This document shows, piece by piece, positions 20,316-29,464 of a stretch of DNA of 64,000 nucleotides. Both the position numbers and the translations under genes were made by a program. Numbering within the stretch: the stretch's first letter is position 1; every line of letters starts with the position of its first letter. Below the pieces are notes generated by a model. It did no database searches and had not been told where the DNA came from. It saw nothing but the letters and a program-made list of their open reading frames with translations. Where the stretch lies: positions 186,001-250,000 of the forward strand of contig NZ_WNXY01000007.1 in assembly GCF_009733815.1 (NCBI RefSeq), read 5' to 3'. The stretch comes from Pseudactinotalea suaedae (lineage in GTDB: Bacteria; Actinomycetota; Actinomycetes; Actinomycetales; Beutenbergiaceae).

Positions 20316-20756
20316 ATGTCCACCGATGAGGCGGTAGCCCGACCGCGGCCCCGCGTCGTGCTGCCCGTGATCGCCTGGGTGGCGTTCGGTCTCGCGGTCC
20401 TCGCGAACCTGTGGGGCCTCTACGCGCCGTCGCAACCCGGACCTGCGCTGTTCCCGGGAGCCGACAAGCTCGCGCACGCCGGCAGCTTCGCGCTGGTCAC
20501 GCTGACCGGGCTGCTCGCCGGCGTGAGGCCGCGACCGTTCGTGGTCGGGGTCGCCGCACACGCGGTGGTCTCGGAGGTGGTGCAGGCCACGCTGCTGCCC
20601 AGCCGATCGGGTGACGTCGCCGATCTGGCCGCCGACGTGGTCGGCATCGCACTGGGCTGGCTGGCGTGGTCGCTGATCCGGCGCCGGCGGAGAGCATCGG
20701 CGACGAGGCGGCCGGTCAGACGCGACGAGCCCGCAGGTACCGGTCCCGACCGGTGA
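20316..20756 (+). CDS. VanZ-like family membrane protein
   Basis: A 146-residue protein with about four hydrophobic segments (VVLPVIAWVAFGLAVLANLW, FALVTLTGLLAGV, FVVGVAAHAVVSEVVQ, VVGIALGWLAWSLI). The spacing and the SEVVQATLLPSRSGDVADLAAD segment fit VanZ-like proteins, whose members influence glycopeptide susceptibility but mostly lack a known function. It is the only plus-strand gene between sua5 and prmC, and its 3' end overlaps the convergent prmC by 41 bases. Confidence 0.75.
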   Translation: MSTDEAVARPRPRVVLPVIAWVAFGLAVLANLWGLYAPSQPGPALFPGADKLAHAGSFALVTLTGLLAGVRPRPFVVGVAAHAVVSEVVQATLLPSRSGDVADLAADVVGIALGWLAWSLIRRRRRASATRRPVRRDEPAGTGPDR

Positions 20757-21624
20757 GGTCGCGCTCGGTCGCGATCTCGACGAACGCGCCGGTCCGCTCG
20801 GCGAGCGACCGGGTGCCCTCGCCCTGGGTGTCGGCGTGCTCCATCACCAGCAGCCCGCCCGGGCGCAGCAGCCGCACGGCGGCCTCGACGACGGCGGCCG
20901 GCAGGGTCAGTCCGTCCAGTCCCCCTCCGTACAGCGCCAGGTCGGGATCGTGGTCCCGTACCTCGACGTCGTTCGGGACGGCGTCGGGCGGGATGTAGGG
21001 CGGGTTCGCGACGAGAACGGCGACCTCCCCGGCGAGAACCTGGAACAACCCGGGGTCCCGCACGTCGCCCACCTCGACCCTGGACGGTTCCTCGCGGACC
21101 GCGTCGAGGTTGGCCCGCGTCAGCCGTGCCGCCTCGGGTGCGGCGTCGACGGCGACCACCCGCGCCGGGGTCTCGTGGGCCACCGAGGCGGCGATCGCGC
21201 CCGATCCGCTGCACAGGTCGACCACCAGCGGCCGCGGCTCGCCCGCGCGAACCAGCCGGGCCACCTCCTCGATCGCCGCGCCGGCGACCACCTCGGTCTC
21301 GGGCCGGGGCACGAACACCCCCGGCGCCATCCGCAGCGTCACGTACCGGAACACCGCGTACCCGAGGATCTGCTGCAGCGGCTCGCGGCGGCGCCGGCGC
21401 TCGACGAGCTGGGTCATCGCCGCGATCAGCTCGGTCGTGACCGGCGGTGCGAGCGCGAGCTCCAGCCGAGCGGTGGGCGCGAGCCCGAGAGCCGCCGCGG
21501 CGAGCTCGAGCGCGTCGTGACGAGGCGAGGCGACCCCGGCCTCGGCGAGGACCGCCGTCGCGCCGTCGATCAGCTGCCGCATGCTCGGCAACGAGAGCCC
21601 GGGATCCCGGGCGCCGTCGGGCAC
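20716..21624 (-). CDS. prmC: Release factor glutamine methyltransferase
   Basis: A 302-residue SAM-dependent methyltransferase that methylates the GGQ glutamine of RF1 and RF2. The SAM-binding VVDLCSGSGAIAASVA and the substrate motif NPPYIPPD are visible, along with FVPRPETE, the PrmC signature. Translation probably starts at GTG 21624; an ATG at 21582 before RQLIDGATAVL is an alternative. It follows prfA by two bases, linking the enzyme to its substrate. Confidence 0.95.
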   Translation of the reverse strand: MPDGARDPGLSLPSMRQLIDGATAVLAEAGVASPRHDALELAAAALGLAPTARLELALAPPVTTELIAAMTQLVERRRRREPLQQILGYAVFRYVTLRMAPGVFVPRPETEVVAGAAIEEVARLVRAGEPRPLVVDLCSGSGAIAASVAHETPARVVAVDAAPEAARLTRANLDAVREEPSRVEVGDVRDPGLFQVLAGEVAVLVANPPYIPPDAVPNDVEVRDHDPDLALYGGGLDGLTLPAAVVEAAVRLLRPGGLLVMEHADTQGEGTRSLAERTGAFVEIATERDLTGRDRYLRARRV

Positions 21625-21626
21625 GA

Positions 21627-22712
21627 TCAGTCCTCGGCGACGCTGAGTCGCTCGGCCTCGTCCATCGCGATCGCGGAGGCGATCACCGGGCCGAGATCAC
21701 CGTCGAGCACCTGGTCGAGGTTGTGCGACTTGTAGCCGGTGCGGTGATCCGCGATGCGGTTCTCGGGGTAGTTGTAGGTGCGGATGCGCTCGGAGCGGTC
21801 GACCGTGCGCACCTGGGAGCGCCGCTGCTCGGCGGCCGCGGCGTCCGCCTCCTCCTTCTGCGCCGCGAGCAGCCGGGCGCGCAGCACGCGCATCGCAGCC
21901 TCGCGGTTCTGCAGCTGGCTCTTCTCGTTCTGCATCGACACCACGATGCCGGTGGGCTCGTGGGTCAGGCGCACGGCGGAGTCGGTGGTGTTGACGCTCT
22001 GGCCGCCGGGACCGGAGGACCGGAAGACGTCGATGCGCAGGTCGTTCGGGTCGATCTCGATCTCCCCGGTCTCCTCGGCCTCGGGAAGGACGAGCACGCC
22101 CGCGGCAGAGGTGTGGATCCGGCCCTGCGACTCGGTGACCGGCACCCGTTGCACCCGGTGCACGCCACCCTCGTACTTCAGGTGCGCCCACACCCCCTCG
22201 GAGGGGTCCACGGCACCGCGGGACTTGATCGCGACCGAGACGTCCTTGTACCCGCCCAGGTCGGAGGAGGTCGCGTCGAGGATCTGCGTGCTCCAGCCCT
22301 GGCGCTCGGCGAAGCGCATGTACATGCGCAGCAGGTCGCCGGCGAACAGCGCGGACTCCTCGCCGCCCTCCCCCGCCTTCACCTGCAGGATGACGTCGCG
22401 GGCGTCGTCCGGGTCGCGCGGGATCAGCCGGGCTCGCAGCGCCTCGCTCGCCTCGGCCGCGAGCGCCTCGAGCGCGGGCAGCTCGGCCGCGAAGGACGCG
22501 TCGACCTCGGCGAGCTCGCGCGCGGCCTCCGCGTCCTCCGACGCCGCCCGCCACGCGCGATACGCCGCCACGACTCCCCCGAGCTCGGCGTAGCGGCGCC
22601 CGAGCGAGCGGGCGCGCGCCTGGTCGCCGTGGACCGCCGGGTCGGCGAGCTGACGCTCGATGTCGGCGTGCTCGGCGAGCATCGGCTCGACGACGGCGAA
22701 CTCCTCGGTCAT
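21627..22712 (-). CDS. prfA: Peptide chain release factor 1
   Basis: A 361-residue class I release factor reading UAG and UAA. The codon-recognition tripeptide is PVT in [18 protein letters not shown] and the peptidyl-hydrolysis motif is GGQ in [19 protein letters not shown] start it at the ATG giving [15 protein letters not shown]; a GTG at 22736 would add eight residues and overlap rho. The gene usually found between rho and prfA in actinobacteria, rpmE (L31), is absent: only ten bases separate them. Confidence 0.96.
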   Translation of the reverse strand: MTEEFAVVEPMLAEHADIERQLADPAVHGDQARARSLGRRYAELGGVVAAYRAWRAASEDAEAARELAEVDASFAAELPALEALAAEASEALRARLIPRDPDDARDVILQVKAGEGGEESALFAGDLLRMYMRFAERQGWSTQILDATSSDLGGYKDVSVAIKSRGAVDPSEGVWAHLKYEGGVHRVQRVPVTESQGRIHTSAAGVLVLPEAEETGEIEIDPNDLRIDVFRSSGPGGQSVNTTDSAVRLTHEPTGIVVSMQNEKSQLQNREAAMRVLRARLLAAQKEEADAAAAEQRRSQVRTVDRSERIRTYNYPENRIADHRTGYKSHNLDQVLDGDLGPVIASAIAMDEAERLSVAED

Positions 22713-22722
22713 CGCGGTGCGC

Positions 22723-24813
22723 TCAAGCGAGCTCACCGGGCTCGGCCCGGCTGACCGAGATCAGGAGCTCGGCGTTCGAGCCGCTCTGCCGGATCCGGGC
22801 GAGCAGCATCTCGAGGGCCGCTTCCGGCTCCAGGCCACCGAGCACGCCACGCAGCTTGCGCACGGCGGCGAGCTCGTCGGCCGTGAGCAGCTTGTCGTCG
22901 TGCGCGGTGCCGGAGGCCAGCGGGTCGAGGGCCGGGAAGATCCTGCGGTCCGCGAGCGACCGCACGAGCCGGAGCTCGGAGCTCGCCGTGCCGCCGAGCT
23001 CCTCGAGGATGACCTCGTCGGTGGCCGATCCGGTCTCGACGGCGGCCGTGGCCACGATCGTGAGCGAGCCGCCGTTCTCGATGTTGCGGGCCGCTCCCAT
23101 GAGCTTCTTGGGCGGGTAGAGCGCACCGGCGTCGACACCGCCGGACAGGGCTCGGCCGGACGGCGGGGCGGTCACGTTGTAGGCACGCGCCAGCCGGGTG
23201 AGCGAGTCGAGCAGGATCACCACGTCCTGCCCCAGCTCGACCAGGCGCTTGGCCCGCTCGACGGCGAGCTCGGCCACGGTCGTGTGGTCGGCGGCCGGTC
23301 GGTCGAACGGCGAGGCGATGACCTCGCCGGCCACGGTGCGCTGCCAGTCGGTGACCTCCTCGGGGCGGCCGTCGACGAGCACGACCATGAGGTGGGCCTC
23401 GGGGTGGTTGGTGGTGATCGCGTTGGCCAACGCCTGCAGCGTGGTCGTGGCGCCGGCCTTCGGCGGGGTGAGCACGAGCGCGCGCTGGCCCTTGCCCCAC
23501 GGGGAGACGAGATCGACGACGCGGCCGGTGACCTCCCGGGTGCTGGTCTCGAGACGGATCCGCTCGTCCGGGTGCAGCGGCGTCAGGTCGGCGAACTCGG
23601 ACCGGGTGAGCGCGTCCTCGAGCGGCCCGCCGTTGATCGAGTCGAGCCGCACCAGGGCGTTGAACTTCTGGCGCTGGCTCTCTCCCTCGCGGGGCTGACG
23701 CACGGCTCCCGTGACGGCGTCACCGCGCCGCAGACCGGCCTTCTTCACCTGGCCGAGCGAGACGTAGACGTCGTTGGCGCCGGGCAGGTAGCCGCTCGTG
23801 CGGACGAAGGCGTAGTTCTCGAGCACGTCGAGGATGCCGGCGACCGGGATCAGGACGTCGTCCTCGAGGATCTCGATGTCCTCCTCGGAGCTGGTGCCCT
23901 CGCGCCCGGGCGTGCGCCGCTTCCGGTCGCGGTAGCGGTCCCGACCCCGACGACGCCGACCTGAGCGCTCGTCGTCGTCGCTGCCGTCGTCGCCGCCGTC
24001 GTTGCCGCTCTGCTCGGGCGCACCCTGCTGCCGGCCGGCGCGGCGGCTCGCGCGGGGCGACTCCTCGCGGGCGCTGCGCTCGGTGGGCTCCGGGAAGTGG
24101 ATGATCTCGTCGAGCGAGGCCATCTTCTGCTCGGACTCGTCCCCATGCTGGCCCTGCTCGGACTGCCGGTCCTGCTGGCCGCGCCGCTGCTCGGACTGCC
24201 GGTCCTGCTGACCGCGCCGCTGCTCGGACTGCCGGTCCTGCTGGCCACGCTGCTGCTCGGACTGCCGGTCCTGCTGGCCACGCTGCTGCTCGGACTGCCG
24301 GTCCTGCTGGCCACGCTGCTGCTTGGCCTCGCCGCGCTGGCCGCCCTGGTTGTCCTGGTTGTTCTGGTTGCTCTGGTTGCGCTGCTGACGGCTCTGCCGA
24401 GGCTGCTGCCCCGAGCGCGGCTCGCGCGCCTCCTCCTCGGTGCCCGTGGCCGGCGCGGCCTGCTGCTGGCGGGCGCGGCGCTGCGTCCGCTCCGCCTGCG
24501 GGGCCTCCGCGCGGTCGGGCTGCTGGGACTGCTCGGCCTGCTCGCGGCGCACGGGCTCCTCGGTGCGGGTCCCGTTCTGCTCCCGGCGCGGAGCCTCCTC
24601 GCGGGACGCCTCGATCAGACCCGGCTGCTCGGCGCGCGGCTGCTGCGCGTTGGTGCGGCGCTTCTCGCGGATCGCCTCGACCAGCTGCGGCTTGCGCATC
24701 TTCGAGATCCCGCTGATGCTCAGACGCCCGGCGAGCGCCTGCAGCTCGGGCATGCGCAGATCGGACAGCGACGCGGACTTACCGGGCGCTACGGACTCGG
24801 TGGTGTCGGTCAC
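22723..24813 (-). CDS. rho: Transcription termination factor Rho with replaced ATPase residues
   Basis: A 696-residue Rho. Order: an N-terminal Rho_N/SAP-like domain (about 15-50), a 230-residue Gln/Asn/Arg/Glu-rich low-complexity insert with an 11-residue repeat (167-221), the OB-fold RNA-binding domain (about 310-380) and the RecA-like motor domain (about 420-690). The motor keeps [23 protein letters not shown] and [10 protein letters not shown], but by comparison with E. coli Rho the Walker A lysine (K184) is A455 in PPKAGATTT, catalytic E211 is G482 in VDGRPEEV, the arginine finger R366 is A637 in SGTAHDD, and R-loop lysines 326 and 336 are A597 and G607. ATP-driven translocation is therefore doubtful although the locus is canonical. 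Confidence 0.9.
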   Translation of the reverse strand: MTDTTESVAPGKSASLSDLRMPELQALAGRLSISGISKMRKPQLVEAIREKRRTNAQQPRAEQPGLIEASREEAPRREQNGTRTEEPVRREQAEQSQQPDRAEAPQAERTQRRARQQQAAPATGTEEEAREPRSGQQPRQSRQQRNQSNQNNQDNQGGQRGEAKQQRGQQDRQSEQQRGQQDRQSEQQRGQQDRQSEQRRGQQDRQSEQRRGQQDRQSEQGQHGDESEQKMASLDEIIHFPEPTERSAREESPRASRRAGRQQGAPEQSGNDGGDDGSDDDERSGRRRRGRDRYRDRKRRTPGREGTSSEEDIEILEDDVLIPVAGILDVLENYAFVRTSGYLPGANDVYVSLGQVKKAGLRRGDAVTGAVRQPREGESQRQKFNALVRLDSINGGPLEDALTRSEFADLTPLHPDERIRLETSTREVTGRVVDLVSPWGKGQRALVLTPPKAGATTTLQALANAITTNHPEAHLMVVLVDGRPEEVTDWQRTVAGEVIASPFDRPAADHTTVAELAVERAKRLVELGQDVVILLDSLTRLARAYNVTAPPSGRALSGGVDAGALYPPKKLMGAARNIENGGSLTIVATAAVETGSATDEVILEELGGTASSELRLVRSLADRRIFPALDPLASGTAHDDKLLTADELAAVRKLRGVLGGLEPEAALEMLLARIRQSGSNAELLISVSRAEPGELA
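24151..24315 (-). repeat. In-frame 33-bp tandem repeat within rho
   Basis: Five tandem copies of a 33-bp unit encode [11 protein letters not shown] or its Arg/Gly-ended variants at residues 167-221 of Rho, inside the disordered insert. Copies are nearly identical at DNA level, suggesting recent slippage or unequal recombination, so copy number may vary among strains. Confidence 0.9.
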
Positions 24814-24990
24814 GACGGTCCTTCGAGGGGGTCGGGGCGGACGCGGCTACGCGTCACGATGTGCAAGAGAATCGGATGTGCAGACGACAGCGGCCTCGGT
24901 GCGAACACACCTGCACGACTTGTCGGCAGCCCGAGACTACCAGCCGCGATCACGGCGAGATCCCACGGGCGAGGCCGGAGCCGGCGCGGC

Positions 24991-25743
24991 TCAACGCTGC
25001 TCGAGCCTCGCGCGACCACGCGCCCCGAGGCCCAGGCGTGCGGCCCAGCGCTCCCAGGGCGGTGCGTGCTCCCAGCCGAGCCGCAGCGTGCGGAAGGCGC
25101 GGCGGAATCGCCGCCGCATCTGGGCGGCACCTCGGACCGACCGTGCGGAGACACCGACGACCAGCGAGGGCATCCGCAGCACGCGCACGGCACCCAGCGC
25201 CAACGACAGGTCGAGGTCGTCGTGGATGTCGGGGTCGGACCGGTGCACGCGGTCGCGGACCTGCCACCACACCTCGCGGCGCATGGCCATGCTCGAGCCC
25301 CACAGCACGTGGTTCGCCGCCGCTGCGTGCCCGAGCAGGTAGTAGGCGCCGAGGTAGGCACGTGCCACCACCGCGCCCAGCCCGGGCGCGAGGTCGTGGA
25401 ACTCGCCGTTCCCCGTGACGGCACCGACGTCGGGGTGTCGATCCATCGCGCCGACGATCTGCTCGACCCAATCGGCCGGCGGGCGCGAGTCGGCGTCGAG
25501 GCGCGCGATGATCGTGCTCCGCGCAGCGTCGTAGCCGGTGGCTGCGGCCGGCGCGATGCCGACCGCCGGCTCCACGACCACCCGTGCGCCGTGCTCGGCG
25601 GCCACAGCCGCCGAGCCGTCGGTCGAGGCGTTGTCCACGACGACCACCTCCGCCGGGAGCACGCTCTGCCGGGCGAGCGCCGCCAGGCAGCCGGCGAGCT
25701 GGTCGGCGTCGTCGCGCACCGGGATCACCACGCTGACCGTCAT
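24991..25743 (-). CDS. Glycosyltransferase family 2, candidate carotenoid glycosyltransferase
   Basis: A 250-residue GT-A fold enzyme. The N-terminus MTVSVVIPVRDDADQLAGC and EVVVVDNASTDGS bind the nucleotide; the DxD metal motif is ARLDADSRPP. A GTGNGEFHD-like stretch and LWGSSMAMRREVWW follow. The ATG overlaps the stop of the upstream membrane-protein gene by four bases, making it the last gene of the carotenoid operon. In Micrococcus luteus the C50 cluster also ends with a glycosyltransferase gene (crtX), so glycosylation of the terminal hydroxyl of a C50 carotenoid is plausible. Acceptor specificity is inferred from context only. Confidence 0.85.
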   Translation of the reverse strand: MTVSVVIPVRDDADQLAGCLAALARQSVLPAEVVVVDNASTDGSAAVAAEHGARVVVEPAVGIAPAAATGYDAARSTIIARLDADSRPPADWVEQIVGAMDRHPDVGAVTGNGEFHDLAPGLGAVVARAYLGAYYLLGHAAAANHVLWGSSMAMRREVWWQVRDRVHRSDPDIHDDLDLSLALGAVRVLRMPSLVVGVSARSVRGAAQMRRRFRRAFRTLRLGWEHAPPWERWAARLGLGARGRARLEQR

Positions 25744-26372
25744 CGGCCCGGCCCTCGGGTGCGCGTGCGGACGAACCGTGCGAGGAGCAGACCCGCGAGC
25801 ACCGAACCGAGCAGGCCGGCGGCGAGGTCACCGATCGTGTCGTCGTAGCTGACGAAGACAGCCGGGTCGACGTAGACGTGCCCCACCCACTCGGCGATCT
25901 CCCAGATGACGGCGAGCAACGATCCCAGGCCGGTGGTGACGAGCACGACGTCGACGCTGCGGTCGAGCGCGCGACCCGCCCCGTGCGGTCGCAGCGGCGG
26001 ACCCGTCAGCAGCGTGGTCGCGACCGCGGCGAGCATGCCGGTGATCACGGTGTGCGCCACGACGTCCAGCCACGGGATCTGCTGGTAGCCGCCGAGCAGC
26101 GCCGCCCACGCCGACCCCACCAGCGAGCACAGCGTCAGGGCCTGCAGCTGCCCCGGCAGCGGAGCCAGCCGCACCACCACGACGCCGAGCAGCACCAGCG
26201 CCACCAGGGCGATCGCCACCGGTCCGAACCAGAGCCCGGCGAGCAGGCTGAGGATCGCGAGCCCGCTCGCGACGTCGGCGGTGCGGCGCGCCCACGGCGG
26301 CCCCTCGACGTGAAGCGCGTGCCGCGCCTGGTCGCCGAGCACGGTCGCCTGGTCGGATGATCGCTCGCGCAT
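25740..26372 (-). CDS. Polytopic membrane protein of unknown function in carotenoid cluster (DUF2238-like)
   Basis: A 210-residue protein, start chosen at MRERSSDQATVLG because the frame upstream overlaps the prenyltransferase gene. It has about six hydrophobic segments, e.g. VASGLAILSLLAGLWF, AIALVALVLLGVVVVRL, LGSLLAVIWEIAEW and DLAAGLLGSVLAGLLLA. The pair IWEIAEWVGHVYV and SYDDTIGDLAAGLLG resembles the W-E-x-x-E and D-T-x-x-D-L motifs of DUF2238/YjdF-like membrane proteins. It lies between the lycopene elongase and the GT2 gene with ATGA-type overlap to the latter, so it is part of the operon; its role in pigment modification or transport is unknown. Confidence 0.65.
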   Translation of the reverse strand: MRERSSDQATVLGDQARHALHVEGPPWARRTADVASGLAILSLLAGLWFGPVAIALVALVLLGVVVVRLAPLPGQLQALTLCSLVGSAWAALLGGYQQIPWLDVVAHTVITGMLAAVATTLLTGPPLRPHGAGRALDRSVDVVLVTTGLGSLLAVIWEIAEWVGHVYVDPAVFVSYDDTIGDLAAGLLGSVLAGLLLARFVRTRTRGPGR

Positions 26373-26374
26373 CC

Positions 26375-27250
26375 TCAGCCTCCTCTCGCGATCCAGATGA
26401 GCAGCAGCGTGACGAGGAACCCGGTGAGCATGTTCAACCGCAGGAACCGGCGCCAGCCGCGGTTGGCCTCCTCGCACCGGTCGTCCGGCAGCGACCGGAA
26501 GGGCCAGACGCTGACGAGGTAGGGCAGCGCCAGCAGGCCCGCGAGCGACGCCGGCCACGGCGCCAGCAGCATCACAGCCCCGGCGGCGGCGTACGCCACG
26601 ATCGTCCCGCGCACGGTGCGCGCGGCGCCCAACCAGGTCGCCACCGACGCGATCCCCGCCTCGCGGTCCGCCAGGATGTCCTGCACCGCGCCGAACGCCT
26701 GCGAGGCCATCCCCCAGAGGAAGAACGCGACGAGCACGACCACGGCCGTGCGGGTCACCGGGCCGTCGGCGAGTGCGAGGCCGAACACGGCCGGGCCGAC
26801 GAAGTGGGTGCTCGAGGTCATCGAGTCCAGCACCGGGCGCTCCTTGAACCGCAGCCCGGGCGCCGAGTACGCGACCACGGCCAGCACCACCACGGCGAGG
26901 ACCGCCGTCGAGGACCAGGAGCCCAGGACCAGCAGCGCGACCAGGAACGGCACGTTGGTGACGACCGCGGCGATCACCGTCAGCCGGTGCCAGCGCCGAT
27001 CGAGGATCACCCCCTCGACGCCGCCCTTGCGCGGGTTGCGCAGGTCGGACTCGTAGTCGAAGACGTCGTTGATCCCGTACATCAGGAGGTTGTAGGGGAC
27101 GAGGAAGTACAGGGTGCCCAGCACCAGCTCGAGCGACAGCCCGCCGCCGGCCATCAGGTAGGCCGCGGCGAACGGGTATGCGGTGTTGACCCAGCTGAGC
27201 GGTCGTGAGGAGCCCACCAGCTGGCCAACCGCCGAGGGTGCGGCGCTCAT
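26375..27250 (-). CDS. crtEb: UbiA-type lycopene elongase (C50 carotenoid prenyltransferase)
   Basis: A 291-residue intramembrane prenyltransferase with some seven to nine helices. The first Mg2+/diphosphate motif is NDVFDYESD (NDxxDxxxD) and the second is QDILADREAGI. The start MSAAPSAVGQLVG overlaps the cyclase subunit gene (GTCC...) by four bases. In corynebacterial and micrococcal clusters this enzyme adds two C5 units to lycopene to make flavuxanthin-type C50 carotenoids. Position right after the two cyclase subunits and absence of any quinone genes support this over menaquinone or heme biosynthesis. Confidence 0.88.
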   Translation of the reverse strand: MSAAPSAVGQLVGSSRPLSWVNTAYPFAAAYLMAGGGLSLELVLGTLYFLVPYNLLMYGINDVFDYESDLRNPRKGGVEGVILDRRWHRLTVIAAVVTNVPFLVALLVLGSWSSTAVLAVVVLAVVAYSAPGLRFKERPVLDSMTSSTHFVGPAVFGLALADGPVTRTAVVVLVAFFLWGMASQAFGAVQDILADREAGIASVATWLGAARTVRGTIVAYAAAGAVMLLAPWPASLAGLLALPYLVSVWPFRSLPDDRCEEANRGWRRFLRLNMLTGFLVTLLLIWIARGG

Positions 27251-27564
27251 GTCCGGGACCCGCTCTCGTCCTTGCCGAGCAGCTGCCACAGCGCCGGCAG
27301 CAGCAGCGCGGCGGCCAGCGGCCACGCGAGGTCCTCGACAGGGGCCAGCACCAGCCGGACGCCGGTGAGCGCGTCCTCGTCGAACCGGAACAGGTCGACG
27401 GCGATCATGATGCTGTCGAACACGACCGTCAACGCCACGAGGACCAGGGCGGTGATCGCCGTCGCGGTCCACCAGGACCGGCGCGGTCGGCGCAGCAGCG
27501 CGGCCACCAGGGCGACCAGCACCGGCGGGATCAGGAACACCGACCCGAGCGCGAGGTAGCTCAT
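27247..27564 (-). CDS. crtYf: Lycopene cyclase domain protein, second subunit (CrtYf/Yd type)
   Basis: A 105-residue protein with three membrane helices (MSYLALGSVFLIPPVLVALVA at the start, ITALVLVALTVVFDSIMI, and DLAWPLAAALLLPALW). The LAPVEDLAWP segment is the conserved P-x-E-(D/E) element of heterodimeric carotenoid cyclases. It starts at ATG overlapping the first subunit by four bases. With its partner it would cyclise the ends of the elongated C50 lycopene derivative into epsilon- or gamma-type rings. Which ring type is formed is not readable from sequence. Confidence 0.85.
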   Translation of the reverse strand: MSYLALGSVFLIPPVLVALVAALLRRPRRSWWTATAITALVLVALTVVFDSIMIAVDLFRFDEDALTGVRLVLAPVEDLAWPLAAALLLPALWQLLGKDESGSRT

Positions 27565-27887
27565 CGCGACCTCCGGTGCCGCAGGGCGTTCATGACCAGG
27601 CCGTGCAGGACGAGCGTCAGGTAGCACAGGAACGTGATGAAGACGAGCTCCTCCAGCGGCAGCTCCGGCGCCAGCATGATGCCGGTCATCGCCTCGCTCT
27701 GACCCGCGCGGTAGTGGCCCGAGGCGATCGCGGCGACGTCCCAGATCAAGAAGAACGCGATCCCGGCGGCCAGCACCAGGAGCGCGCGGCGCGGGTCCCG
27801 CCACAGCACCAGGCGGTAACGCAGGTCCAGCACCACCATCCCCGCCAGCGACACCAGCAGGGCCCCGAGGTAGAAGAACGCGGTCAC
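27561..27887 (-). CDS. crtYe: Lycopene cyclase domain protein, first subunit (CrtYe/Yc type)
   Basis: A 108-residue membrane protein beginning VTAFFYLGALLVSLAGMVVLD at a GTG that overlaps the crtI stop (GTGA). It has three helices and the APELPLEELVFITFL motif (P-x-E-E) conserved in the first subunit of heterodimeric cyclases. It and the following gene form the two halves of the bacterial cyclase that is fused in archaeal and fungal relatives. The frame extends upstream but overlaps crtI. Confidence 0.87.
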   Translation of the reverse strand: MTAFFYLGALLVSLAGMVVLDLRYRLVLWRDPRRALLVLAAGIAFFLIWDVAAIASGHYRAGQSEAMTGIMLAPELPLEELVFITFLCYLTLVLHGLVMNALRHRRSR

Positions 27888-29464
27888 AGCGGCACCGCCG
27901 AGGGTCCGGCGGAACGATCCCCGCGCAGCCGCTTGAGCAGGAGCTCGGCGCTGATGAGGCACATGGGCAACCCGATCCCGGGGATGGTGCTCGACCCGGC
28001 GTAGTACAGCCCGGCCACGCGGCGGGAGACGTTGCCCGCGCGGAACATCGCGCTCTGCGCCAGCGTGTGAGCAGGCCCGAGCATGCCGCCTCGCCACGCG
28101 TTCAGGTCCTCGGCGAAGTCCGCGGGACCGATCGTGCGGCGCACGACGACCCGGTCCGCCAGGTCCCCGATGCCGGCCCAGCGAGCGATCTGGTCGATCG
28201 CGGCATCGGCGACGGCCTCGACGGCGGCGGCTCCCGTACCGTCCTGCCCGCCCCGTCCGAGCCCGGGGTCGGCAGGACCGGGGACGAGAACGAACAGGTT
28301 CTCGTGACCGGCGGGCGCCACCGACGGGTCGGTCGCGGACGGTCGGCACACGTAGATCGACGCCGGGTCGGGGACGCGGCCCTGCGCGATGGCGCCGAAG
28401 TTCTCCCGCCAGTCCCGCGCGAAGAAGAGCGAGTGGTGCTGCAGCTGCGGCAGCTCGCCTTGCACGCCGAGGAGCACCAGGACCGCGCCGGGACCGCTGG
28501 TGCGCCGGTCCCACCACTCCTGAGGATAGGTCTGCAGCTCGCGCGGCAGCAGCCGGGTCTCGGTGTGGTGCAGGTCGGCGGCCGCCACGACGACGTCGGC
28601 GTCCAGGTCCTGCTCGATCCCGTCGGCGTCGAGATAGCGCACCCCGGTGGCCCGGGCTCGCCGTCGAGAACCCCGGCCGGTCACCGGGACCGTGCGGATC
28701 TGGGACACGGTGCTGGACACGCGCACGCGCACGCCCTGCCGGCGGGCCAGGTCGGCGAGCACGTCCACCAGTCGCGTGAAGCCACCCTGCGGGTACAGGA
28801 CCCCGTCGTCGAGGTCCAGCGCGCTCATGAGGTGGTACATGCTCGGTGCCTGATCCGGAGAGGACCCGAGGAAGACCGCGGGATACCCCAGGATCTGCCG
28901 GATCCGGGGATCGGTGAACCGTGCCGCCACGAAGGACTCCAACGAGCGCAGCAGCTGCGGGACGAGCCGGTGGACGTTGCCCAGCACGTCGCGGGACAGC
29001 GCGAAACCCGGCGAGGCGAACGTCGTGTAGAGGAAGCGGCGCACCGCCACGTCGTAGGTGCGTCGGGCGGAGTCGAGGTAGGTCTCCAGCGCGGCACCCG
29101 CGCCGGGTTGCAGCGACTCGAACAGCGCCACGTTCTCCTCCCGTGCCGCAGCGACGTCGACCGGCCGGTCCCGACCCTCGAAGAAGACCCGGTAGCCGGG
29201 GTCGAGCAGCTCCATCTCGAGCTGCTCGACCGTGGAGGTGCCCAGCAGGGCGAAGAAGTGGTCGAACACCTCGGGCATGAGGAACCACGACGGGCCGGTG
29301 TCGAAACGAAACCCCTCGTGGGTCCACGAGCCGGCACGACCGCCGAGGTCGGCCTGCCGCTCCAGCAGCGTGACGTCGTAGCCGTCCCGCGCCATCAGCG
29401 CAGCCGAGGCGAGCCCGGCCACCCCTCCCCCGATGACGACGGCGGAGCGCTGCCGAGCGGTCAT
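27884..29464 (-). CDS. crtI: Phytoene desaturase
   Basis: A 526-residue FAD-dependent desaturase converting phytoene to lycopene at the membrane. The N-terminal dinucleotide motif is VVIGGGVAGLASAALMARDG, followed by LLERQADLGGRAGSW and the CrtI-specific FRFDTGPSWFLMPEV. The C-terminal FAD-binding signature GLYYAGSSTIPGIGLPMCL is present. The ATG overlaps the crtB stop by four bases; longer upstream frames overlap crtB and are not used. Length is standard. Confidence 0.96.
   Translation of the reverse strand: MTARQRSAVVIGGGVAGLASAALMARDGYDVTLLERQADLGGRAGSWTHEGFRFDTGPSWFLMPEVFDHFFALLGTSTVEQLEMELLDPGYRVFFEGRDRPVDVAAAREENVALFESLQPGAGAALETYLDSARRTYDVAVRRFLYTTFASPGFALSRDVLGNVHRLVPQLLRSLESFVAARFTDPRIRQILGYPAVFLGSSPDQAPSMYHLMSALDLDDGVLYPQGGFTRLVDVLADLARRQGVRVRVSSTVSQIRTVPVTGRGSRRRARATGVRYLDADGIEQDLDADVVVAAADLHHTETRLLPRELQTYPQEWWDRRTSGPGAVLVLLGVQGELPQLQHHSLFFARDWRENFGAIAQGRVPDPASIYVCRPSATDPSVAPAGHENLFVLVPGPADPGLGRGGQDGTGAAAVEAVADAAIDQIARWAGIGDLADRVVVRRTIGPADFAEDLNAWRGGMLGPAHTLAQSAMFRAGNVSRRVAGLYYAGSSTIPGIGLPMCLISAELLLKRLRGDRSAGPSAVPL

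Noticed and set aside
22713-22722. rpmE (ribosomal protein L31) expected between rho and prfA
   Set aside because: Only ten bases separate the two genes with the chosen prfA start; there is no room for rpmE here.
24097-25848. A 583-codon plus-strand open frame with LLGLPVLLA repeats that looks like a membrane protein
   Set aside because: It is the complement of the rho tandem repeat and low-complexity region; the minus strand encodes recognisable Rho domains, and the plus frame has no known motif.
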